The translations under genes and the position numbers were made by a program. From the NCBI GenBank assembly GCA_003250865.1, contig QKJH01000008.1, positions 1 to 6,885 on the forward strand: 6,885 bases of DNA, written 5' to 3'. This DNA comes from Alphaproteobacteria bacterium. GTDB lineage: Bacteria > Pseudomonadota > Alphaproteobacteria > Micavibrionales > SZUA-601. A model generated the notes under the pieces. It searched no databases and was not told where the DNA came from. It worked only from the letters and a program-made list of their open reading frames with translations. This document shows positions 1 to 5,741 of this stretch, one piece after another; position 1 is the stretch's first letter; every line of letters begins with the position of its first letter.

Positions 1-1763
1 AAGAAAACGTCATCAGCATCTTCAATCAAGGGAAGGAAAAAGCCGATAACGTACTTTCTAAAAAGCAAGAAGAAACCGTTTCGGTTACCGATACCACCTT
101 TGTCAAAAGCGATTTGGCCAATGCTATCGACAATACACGTTTAAAAGAACGCCACTCCAAAGAACATATCACCGAGGCAGCGGCAAAAGACGTCATTGCC
201 CACATGGAGAACACCGTCATTCACGAAGAATATGCCCCTTATACCTATGGTGAGCTTCGAGCCCAAAACGGCGGCGATCTGAACAAAACAGCCGCAGCCA
301 TCGTTTCCCTGACCGAACGCCCTGCCGGTGCTTCAATTGAGCAGGCGAAAGTTGCCGATACCCTTTATGAAACATTCAAAGAGCATTTCCATACACGCAA
401 TGCCCGTTTCCAGAAATCTTTTGTGGCCGGTACGGTACGTCCCGATGTAAAGAAGGGCGCCGAGCAAGCATCAGCCTTCATAAAACAACTCAACACCCCC
501 TCCCAACTGGCTGCCATTATGCCCGAAGAAATCATTCTATCGGCATTGAATACACCGGAACATATCCGTGAGATGACCGACGAAACAACAACAGAAAACG
601 ATCATGTTGCCAGTCTTGAACGTCTTGTCGGCTTTGCATCGGTTGATTTGGGAGCCGGCGATGCACAAAAGCTTTTCCGCCTGGTTCTGGATGGAAAAAG
701 CAATGATAAGCTAAGCGAACATTTTAAATACCCCACTGCCATTGCCAACAACATTGTTATGCCATACGACCATAACAATCAGTTGAAACCGCAGGATATT
801 ACGGTGGGCACCCTCGCCAATATGGAGATTGCCAAATACATCATGGCCAATGCCGGCGTGGAAGAAGAAAACAAACTCTTCATCCTGAAAGAAAATGTCA
901 TCCTTCAAACAAAAGAGGAAAAGCAAGAGCAACAACCGGTTATCCAGACCTTACCAACTGCCCCCGAAGTCATAGAAGAGACCAACTGGGAAGATAAAAT
1001 CAAATTCAGCAACCTTATGGTTTTGGCATCTACCGAGCAAAATTTGCACATCCACACAGACGATGGCACACTCGGCAACATCGCCTCTCCCATGATGATA
1101 GGTGCACGCTTTACAACCGGAAACCTGAAAAAAGCTTACGAGAATAACACAACGGTTAATAAGCAGCTTGAACTGACCGCAAAGCTAGCCATGGGAGGTC
1201 TCTACTCGCAAGAGGGTGGGTTTAATACCCAAAGCTATTCCCCTTCGGTCAGCGGACAATCTGTAAGCTTGTTCCAATTGCAAGCCGCTTACTTGACGGG
1301 AGCCAACAGTTTTTATGCCCGATATTCCCACCTTACCAACAATCAGGGCGGACAAAGTCTTGCCATTGAGCAAGGAGGAAACGGTTTTACAACCGTTGGA
1401 TATAATGCCAATATCCTTAATGCAGTGACCCGTAACGGCAACCAATATAGCCTGAACACGGGCATTGAACACACACGCTCGAAGGTCAGCAATCCAACAA
1501 CGAATGTAACGATGAACATTCACAGCACCGTCAACCACGATAAAGGCATGCTGAAATATCTGAACGGTACAACGGTTGATTTTGGCGGCAAACTCTATAC
1601 CGACGGTGCTGGCCAGTTCAATTTTACCGTGGGCATTCCGTTGGGTAAAAAGAACCGTCGTACCGTTGAAATGAATCGTCACGGACGCATATTGACAGAC
1701 AGCCACGACGGTAACGCTCTGGGTATTGCCGGACGAGCCGCGTTATTGCACCGAAAACTATAG
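1..1763 (+). CDS. Putative outer-membrane beta-domain protein with helical N-terminal region, 5'-partial (paralogue of the next gene)
   Basis: The reading frame is open to the left edge (first whole codon at 3) and ends at TAG 1761-1763, giving 586 visible residues. The real start and any signal peptide lie outside the window; the TTG at 114 has no reason to be the start. Three parts are visible. Residues 1 to about 302 are charged and look helical. Residues about 303-335 form a Glu/Gln/Pro-rich linker. Residues about 336-550 are rich in Gly, Asn, Thr and aromatics in alternating patterns typical of transmembrane beta strands. The last such strand is in GQFNF (537-541) followed by LGKK (547-550), then a polar tail of 36 residues. 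The downstream gene shares this architecture, the motif L-x2-LV-x2-G-x-S-x-DKL-x2-H-[FY] (672-725 here) and the terminal motif. I do not recognise the family. An outer-membrane barrel is an inference from strand patterning; a soluble beta domain is possible. Confidence 0.88.
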   Translation, partial: ENVISIFNQGKEKADNVLSKKQEETVSVTDTTFVKSDLANAIDNTRLKERHSKEHITEAAAKDVIAHMENTVIHEEYAPYTYGELRAQNGGDLNKTAAAIVSLTERPAGASIEQAKVADTLYETFKEHFHTRNARFQKSFVAGTVRPDVKKGAEQASAFIKQLNTPSQLAAIMPEEIILSALNTPEHIREMTDETTTENDHVASLERLVGFASVDLGAGDAQKLFRLVLDGKSNDKLSEHFKYPTAIANNIVMPYDHNNQLKPQDITVGTLANMEIAKYIMANAGVEEENKLFILKENVILQTKEEKQEQQPVIQTLPTAPEVIEETNWEDKIKFSNLMVLASTEQNLHIHTDDGTLGNIASPMMIGARFTTGNLKKAYENNTTVNKQLELTAKLAMGGLYSQEGGFNTQSYSPSVSGQSVSLFQLQAAYLTGANSFYARYSHLTNNQGGQSLAIEQGGNGFTTVGYNANILNAVTRNGNQYSLNTGIEHTRSKVSNPTTNVTMNIHSTVNHDKGMLKYLNGTTVDFGGKLYTDGAGQFNFTVGIPLGKKNRRTVEMNRHGRILTDSHDGNALGIAGRAALLHRKL

Positions 1764-1767
1764 GACT

Positions 1768-1781
1768 GTAATTTCAATTAC
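1768..1781. repeat. Perfect 14-bp palindrome, candidate operator
   Basis: GTAATT-TC-AATTAC is a perfect inverted repeat with 6-bp arms and a 2-bp centre. It lies 5 bases after the stop of the upstream gene and just before the candidate -35 box at 1788. It has the same arm length, centre size and GTA...TAC ends as a second palindrome at 1819-1834; their centres are 52 bp apart. No T tract follows it, so it is not a convincing terminator. The region is AT-rich, so chance is a real alternative. Confidence 0.35.
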
Positions 1782-1786
1782 TTATC

Positions 1787-1815
1787 CTTGACTTTTACGG
1801 AAAACATTATATAAA
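1787..1815 (+). promoter_or_regulatory. Candidate housekeeping-sigma promoter for the second beta-domain gene
   Basis: A -35 box TTGACT (1788-1793, preceded by C to give the CTTGAC form seen in alphaproteobacterial promoters) is followed by a 16-base spacer and TATAAA (1810-1815). Transcription would start near 1822, leaving a leader of about 33 bases before ATG 1855. This suggests the second gene can be transcribed separately from the first, although no terminator separates them and read-through is possible. Confidence 0.55.
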
Positions 1816-1818
1816 CCG

Positions 1819-1834
1819 TGTATAAAATTATACA
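1819..1834. repeat. Perfect 16-bp palindrome over the predicted transcription start, candidate operator
   Basis: TGTATAA-AA-TTATACA is a perfect inverted repeat with 7-bp arms. It begins 3 bases after the proposed -10 box and would cover the expected start of transcription (about 1822), a usual place for a repressor site. With the palindrome at 1768-1781 it brackets the promoter. No regulator gene is visible in the window, so the binding protein is unknown. Confidence 0.4.
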
Positions 1835-1844
1835 TAAACAGTAT

Positions 1845-1848
1845 GGAG
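1845..1848 (+). promoter_or_regulatory. Shine-Dalgarno GGAG that selects ATG 1855
   Basis: GGAG lies 6 bases before ATG 1855 and overlaps the in-frame upstream ATG at 1843, which has no purine-rich site of its own (the bases before it are ATAAACAGT). This favours 1855 as the start and removes four residues (MESL) from the longest reading frame. Confidence 0.6.
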
Positions 1849-1854
1849 TCCCTT

Positions 1855-4047
1855 ATGTTCAAACTATGGAAAAACCTCAATAATGATTTAAAGGCAAAAT
1901 TCGTGACATTGTCCGTTATTGCCATGATGCTGCCGATTTTAAGCAACGCGCAAGAAGCAGAAAACAACCCAAAATCCGTTGCCCCGCAAGACAGCATCAA
2001 GAACCTGCCCTCATGGACAACCGAGCTGGATTCCATCCAGACCACCAAGCCCAATACAATCGGTTATAACGAGTATATCAATGACGTCATGCTTGAACGC
2101 GGTTATGCCACCAATCTGTCAAACGGCTTTACCCAAATTGCCGCATTGGAATTGTTGCGCAATAGCTCTCTTATCGGTGAAAATCAAACCTATGATGCCA
2201 TCATGGCAGAAGCCGGCAATGACGAGAAGCAGGCCATCAAGAATTTGCGCTTAAAAGTACTGGATGACAAAGCTTTTGGCGAAAAAGCCTATGAAGATTT
2301 GATGGCCATTCATCACATTTATCTCAACAATAACGGCTCAACCAAGCTATTCAACGCCGATTTGAAAAAAGGCGATGCCGGAACGATTAAACAATCGTGG
2401 GAATCAAAGAGCGAACTGGACAAGTATTTGCCGGCCAATCTGGTATTAAAACAACTGGGTAACTCGGACAATATCTCCAAACTTATCAATGATGACAAAC
2501 TTCATTCCGACGAGCTGGATGGCGATAATCTTTTGGGTACGATGGCCACCCATATCGGCCCGACAGGTACAAAGAAATTGTTGACCTTGGTTGAAACAGG
2601 CCACAGCAAAGACAAACTCAACACGCATTATGAACAAAGCTGGGTCAATGTCCTGATTGACAAGTGCGGCGCTATCCCGTACGGCCACCTTATCGGTGAA
2701 GAAGGCATTGAAGATTTGAAGGAAAACATCTCTGTTGGCGGATTTTTCAATCTTTTAACGCTCTATCACCTGACGGATCAAGAAGTCCCGCTGGATGTTC
2801 CGGAACCTCCGGAACACGACGCCGAGTATTATACAAAGGTTTTCTACCTGAGCAACAGCTTCAATTTTGTGCGTAATACCGAAGAAAAAACATCCATCAA
2901 TGTTGGGGTCAAACCGTTTGTCGAGGCAAATAGCCGTTATACCTATAACAAAGACGACTATTTTATCGCCGACCGCGAAAATAATGATAATGCTACCCGC
3001 CGCAACACAGCCTTTGCCGGCGTTGAATGGCGTCTGGCCAATTTTGACAAGGAACAGGCGACCGGCAAACAATCGATTTTGTCCCTTTCCGGCAAGGCTG
3101 CTCTTGGTTTTGGGCGCACCAATGTTCAATATGATATGTCACAAGCCGACAAACAAAATGCGGCCGAGCGTTACGATGTGCAACCGGCTTTCTTTGACAA
3201 TTTCCAAGATATAAGTGCCAACCACATCGCCACCCGCCTGTCGGGTCAAGTGAATATTGGGCCTGCCTATGTGAATGTTGAGCAAACAAGCTATTACACC
3301 ACAGGTAGCGACAACATGACCAACAGTGAGAAGCATCTGGCACATAATACCCGCTATATTGACTACACGGCGGGTGTCAATGTACTACAACTTGAAACCG
3401 GAAAGGGCGATGTCGACATTTCGCTTTATGGCGGTTTCACCGACACCAATACAAGCCTGCGTAATAAAGGAGAATTGGCTCAGGATGGATCCAGCAGCCA
3501 AAGTCAGCCGAACCAATACCTAAGCAGCAACCCGCAAGCGGTTATGGAACATTTCAATGCCGGCACGTTGTCACGCGTATACGCATCGCAGAACATCTAC
3601 GGACTGAACGTCGAGTATACCTCTAGCGATAGCCGCTGGGGTGGATTTGCCGGCTATTCCATCACAACGGACAATGCCCGCGGTGGCGGTGGCATGAAAC
3701 CGTTGGTTAAAGACTGGGTTAGCGATGTAACCAGCCTGTCGGAAGGTCACGGCCAGTTTAACTTCGGCATTACCTATAGCTTGGGCAAAAAGACCGAAAA
3801 ACGGACAGAAACCCATCACAGCTATGACCGCGAATACCATGCCATTGACGGTGAAAACGTGTATTCTTCCTCTAAACATACGGTTAGCCCGACAAAAGTG
3901 GAAGAAACAACACAAAGCGCGCCCTCCCATGTTAAGAAGCGTCGTCTTTTCCGCCTTAACTTGAAAAACCTGTTTGGCGGCGACAAAGAGAAAAAGGCGC
4001 AGCCTGTACAACAAACGGCATCACAACCGCAACCGGTTTATAACTGA
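1855..4047 (+). CDS. Putative exported outer-membrane beta-domain protein with helical N-terminal region
   Basis: The protein has 730 residues from ATG 1855 (734 if ATG 1843 is used) and ends at TAA 4045-4047. A Sec signal peptide is clear: basic n-region, hydrophobic run at about 16-29, and likely cleavage after SNA (residue 32). Residues about 33-310 are charged and look helical. A Pro/Glu linker (about 311-322) follows. Residues about 335-646 are rich in Gly, Asn, Tyr and Thr with alternating hydrophobic residues, suggesting many amphipathic beta strands. The last is GQFNFGITYSLGKK (633-646). An 84-residue polar tail ends the chain and holds a basic stretch, KKRRLFRLNLKNLF. The upstream gene is a diverged paralogue over both domains, so this looks like an old tandem duplication. 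No family is recognised. Location in the outer membrane is inferred; the long tail after the last strand is unusual for a classical barrel, which normally ends in an aromatic residue. Confidence 0.92.
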   Translation: MFKLWKNLNNDLKAKFVTLSVIAMMLPILSNAQEAENNPKSVAPQDSIKNLPSWTTELDSIQTTKPNTIGYNEYINDVMLERGYATNLSNGFTQIAALELLRNSSLIGENQTYDAIMAEAGNDEKQAIKNLRLKVLDDKAFGEKAYEDLMAIHHIYLNNNGSTKLFNADLKKGDAGTIKQSWESKSELDKYLPANLVLKQLGNSDNISKLINDDKLHSDELDGDNLLGTMATHIGPTGTKKLLTLVETGHSKDKLNTHYEQSWVNVLIDKCGAIPYGHLIGEEGIEDLKENISVGGFFNLLTLYHLTDQEVPLDVPEPPEHDAEYYTKVFYLSNSFNFVRNTEEKTSINVGVKPFVEANSRYTYNKDDYFIADRENNDNATRRNTAFAGVEWRLANFDKEQATGKQSILSLSGKAALGFGRTNVQYDMSQADKQNAAERYDVQPAFFDNFQDISANHIATRLSGQVNIGPAYVNVEQTSYYTTGSDNMTNSEKHLAHNTRYIDYTAGVNVLQLETGKGDVDISLYGGFTDTNTSLRNKGELAQDGSSSQSQPNQYLSSNPQAVMEHFNAGTLSRVYASQNIYGLNVEYTSSDSRWGGFAGYSITTDNARGGGGMKPLVKDWVSDVTSLSEGHGQFNFGITYSLGKKTEKRTETHHSYDREYHAIDGENVYSSSKHTVSPTKVEETTQSAPSHVKKRRLFRLNLKNLFGGDKEKKAQPVQQTASQPQPVYN

Positions 4048-4072
4048 TACAACTTTTACAAGCTTTAGAATC

Positions 4073-4110
4073 AAAAACACCCTTTGCATTTTGCTCAGGG
4101 TGTTTTTTTT
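4073..4110 (+). terminator. Rho-independent terminator between convergent genes, probably bidirectional
   Basis: An 11-bp perfect stem pairs 4073-4083 (AAAAACACCCT) with 4097-4107, around a 13-base loop. The run of eight T at 4103-4110 forms the 3' arm end and U tract for the plus-strand gene that stops at 4047. On the minus strand the same hairpin is followed by five T (complement of 4073-4077), and it lies 27 bases beyond the minus-strand stop codon at 4138, so it can also end the TPR lipoprotein transcript. Confidence 0.85.
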
Positions 4111-4137
4111 CGCTCAACTCACAAACGGCGAAAATCT

Positions 4138-4944
4138 TTACTGTGCAGCCTTGTATACATCGGAAATCAACTCAAGGTTACGGGCAATTTTTGGTTTGTC
4201 CGGCGCGATAACAAAAGCTTCGGAAATCAATTTCATTGCCGCATCCACCTTGTTCTGGTTAAACAGGTTCAGTGCCAGATTGTTCATGATAACGGCTTTG
4301 TCCTGATTCTCTTCCACTAGAGACAGAGCATCACGGAAGTGACGTTCCCCCTCATCCAGTTTTCCTTGCGCATCGGCAGCAATACCGGCAAGCTGGTAAA
4401 ATTCATACGGCGCATAAAACGTAATAACGGGCTCGACCATCGGCTCAGCCTTTTCAATCGGAGCTTCGCTCGCCTCTTCTGTTGGTACAGAATCCGCACT
4501 TTCAGGAGGAACATAAGCCGCCCGTTGGCGAGCAATATCAGTTTCAATCCAATTCAGTGCCATATTTTCAGCCGCCGGATACATTCCGCCAGCCAGATAA
4601 TCCTTGATATACTCAACGGCTATATCCTGATTATTCTGTAGCTTGGCAAAATGCGGCGACAGAACATCAATGGCCTTGGATGCATAACCGCTTTCACGCA
4701 GCGCTTTGGCATAGGCCAGAGCCACATCCGGCTCGTGCGAATAATCCTTGAACACATCGGCATAAACGGCTAATGCCTTTTCCTTGTTCTGGGCATTTTT
4801 GGCACGCATATCTGCATCCACCAGCATCTTTTTGATGGCTGTACGGCCTTCGGACAGCTCATACTGACCGTTCGGAGCACACGCCATAATGCCCGTACCA
4901 AGCATCAGAGCCATTACAACACATGTTATTTTGTTTTTTGTCAT
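4138..4944 (-). CDS. TPR-repeat lipoprotein, TadD-like
   Basis: The protein has 268 residues, ATG at 4944 and TAA at 4140-4138. The N-terminus is a lipoprotein signal: basic start, hydrophobic core, and lipobox IMAC with the lipidated Cys at residue 22. TPR-like helix pairs follow at about 38-72, 73-106 and 107-140. After an acidic Pro/Glu/Ala linker (about 145-172) come two more, at about 179-212 (YQLAGIAADAQGKLDEGERH) and 214-250 (MNNLALNLFNQNKVDAAMKL). TPR lipoproteins of this size, named TadD in Tad/Flp pilus loci, are thought to help the secretin assemble in the outer membrane. The gene lies 24 bases after a gene with a secretin-type N-terminal domain on the same strand, which supports this. 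AGGG about 8 bases before ATG 4944 is a plausible ribosome site. The linker splitting the TPR array is a distinctive feature. A generic TPR lipoprotein unrelated to pili remains possible. Confidence 0.85.
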   Translation of the reverse strand: MTKNKITCVVMALMLGTGIMACAPNGQYELSEGRTAIKKMLVDADMRAKNAQNKEKALAVYADVFKDYSHEPDVALAYAKALRESGYASKAIDVLSPHFAKLQNNQDIAVEYIKDYLAGGMYPAAENMALNWIETDIARQRAAYVPPESADSVPTEEASEAPIEKAEPMVEPVITFYAPYEFYQLAGIAADAQGKLDEGERHFRDALSLVEENQDKAVIMNNLALNLFNQNKVDAAMKLISEAFVIAPDKPKIARNLELISDVYKAAQ

Positions 4945-4968
4945 CTGCCTGTCCCTATCCTTGCTTAC

Positions 4969-5562
4969 CTATTCGTTCCTGCCGGCCTGACCGGAAACCT
5001 CGACACAATTATCCTCGCAGTAATAGATGGTTTCTTCAGCACATCCGCCCGAAGAGCTACCGCCGCCCTCACCGCACACACGGTGAATACGAACATAATT
5101 TCCATCCGTTTCCGTTGACACCATTACCCGCGAATGGGCAATAACAGAGCCATCAACGCCAATGATTGAAAACTCGGTAACCCCCAGACTGCGCGGGACA
5201 ATGACTGCCGTACGCGGTGTATCCAAAAATACGTTAATATAGCTGGTATCTCCTACTACGACGCTAGCAGCATCTTTGGCCAGAGTAAGTATTTGGGATT
5301 TACCGGGAGTAAGATACATTGTGCCTTTGACACGTGATGCCGTTTGCGATTTACGCATGGACGGTACGGCAATAGCCGTGCCGACCTCCGGCACCGATCG
5401 CACGTCATTTTTGCCCTGTTCAAAAGCTTTGCTCATTACAGCATTTAAATTCTGTGGAGCCCCTTGAGCCATGGCACTACCGACCATTCCCAGCGACAGG
5501 GCCATTCCCAAAGAAAAACAGCACACACGCCATGCTTTTTGCATTGTCATCACGTCACTCAT
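4969..5562 (-). CDS. Short exported protein with CpaC/secretin-type pilus N-terminal domain and Cys-rich tail
   Basis: The protein has 197 residues, ends at TAG 4971-4969, and has a Sec signal peptide with likely cleavage at AMA|Q (after residue 32). Residues about 82-148 match the pattern of the domain at the N-terminus of CpaC/RcpA secretins (Pfam T2SS-T3SS_pil_N): a Leu-x-Pro-Gly-x-Ser opening, VVVGDTSYINV, a strand, LGVTEFSIIGVDG, then a final strand. CpaC proteins are usually over 400 residues and continue into a secretin pore domain. Here that is absent, replaced by a Gly/Ser-rich tail with four Cys (163, 174, 182, 186), probably disulphide-bonded in the periplasm. It is the first gene of a minus-strand pair with a TadD-like lipoprotein. 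In-frame ATGs at 5562, 5550 and 5544 all lack a good ribosome site; starting at 5544 (MQKAWR) gives the most usual signal peptide. A role as periplasmic partner of a pilus or secretin apparatus is inferred. Confidence 0.85.
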   Translation of the reverse strand: MSDVMTMQKAWRVCCFSLGMALSLGMVGSAMAQGAPQNLNAVMSKAFEQGKNDVRSVPEVGTAIAVPSMRKSQTASRVKGTMYLTPGKSQILTLAKDAASVVVGDTSYINVFLDTPRTAVIVPRSLGVTEFSIIGVDGSVIAHSRVMVSTETDGNYVRIHRVCGEGGGSSSGGCAEETIYYCEDNCVEVSGQAGRNE

Positions 5563-5611
5563 ATCGTTGTTTCAAACCGTATCTGAAGCGAAAGGTATAC
5601 TCACACAAACC

Positions 5612-5631
5612 TTACCCATTATTACCTATTA
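5612..5631. repeat. Tandem 10-bp direct repeat in the divergent regulatory region
   Basis: TTACCCATTA (5612-5621) is followed directly by TTACCTATTA (5622-5631), differing at one base. The 10-bp period puts both copies on nearly the same face of the helix, as in sites for regulators that bind direct repeats. It lies 50-69 bases upstream of the minus-strand ATG at 5562. I cannot identify a convincing promoter for the minus-strand operon nearby, so the role is unproven. Confidence 0.35.
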
Positions 5632-5641
5632 TGCGTAGGCA

Positions 5642-5653
5642 GTATTGAAATAC
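5642..5653. repeat. 12-bp palindrome in the divergent intergenic region
   Basis: GTATT-GA-AATAC is a perfect inverted repeat with 5-bp arms and a 2-bp centre. It lies between the tandem repeat at 5612-5631 and the plus-strand promoter candidate at 5683. Its GTAT...ATAC ends recall the palindrome at 1819-1834, but the half-sites are 2 bp closer, so a shared regulator is doubtful. Confidence 0.25.
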
Positions 5654-5682
5654 CGTTAATTTTCTCCTCAATCCATTTAAAC

Positions 5683-5712
5683 CTTGACTAAATTGTTAAT
5701 AATATGTAAACT
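5683..5712 (+). promoter_or_regulatory. Candidate promoter for the membrane protein/lipoprotein pair
   Basis: The -35 box TTGACT (5684-5689, in the context CCTTGACT, as upstream of the gene at 1855) is followed by 17 bases and TAAACT (5707-5712), a modest -10 match. Transcription would start near 5719, leaving a leader of about 23 bases before ATG 5742. The surrounding AT-rich sequence offers other possible -10 boxes, so the exact position is uncertain. Confidence 0.45.
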
Positions 5713-5741
5713 TTTATAAAAAACAACCGGGTGTGAATGCA

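Noticed and set aside
114..116. TTG at 114 as the start of the first gene
   Set aside because: The frame is open upstream to the window edge with coding-like sequence, there is no ribosome site, and no signal peptide follows. The gene is simply cut by the window.
1185..1706. Minus-strand open frame of 173 codons
   Set aside because: It lies wholly inside the beta domain of the first gene. Its translation has no recognisable domain and the plus-strand protein has a clear paralogue, so this is an antisense shadow.
1768..1781. Hairpin after the first gene as its terminator
   Set aside because: The stem is only 6 bp and AT-rich, with a 2-base centre too small for a loop and no T tract after it.
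3571..4014. Minus-strand open frame of 147 codons
   Set aside because: It lies antisense within the second beta-domain gene, without a promoter or ribosome site of its own; the plus-strand reading is supported by paralogy.
1..4047. Type Va autotransporter or TonB-dependent receptor assignment for the beta-domain pair
   Set aside because: There is no plug domain, TonB box, passenger beta-helix repeat or terminal aromatic strand; the visible N-terminal region is helical.
4969..5562. Calling this gene a full secretin (CpaC/RcpA)
   Set aside because: It has only the N-terminal domain; the roughly 250-residue pore domain is absent and the tail is Cys-rich instead.
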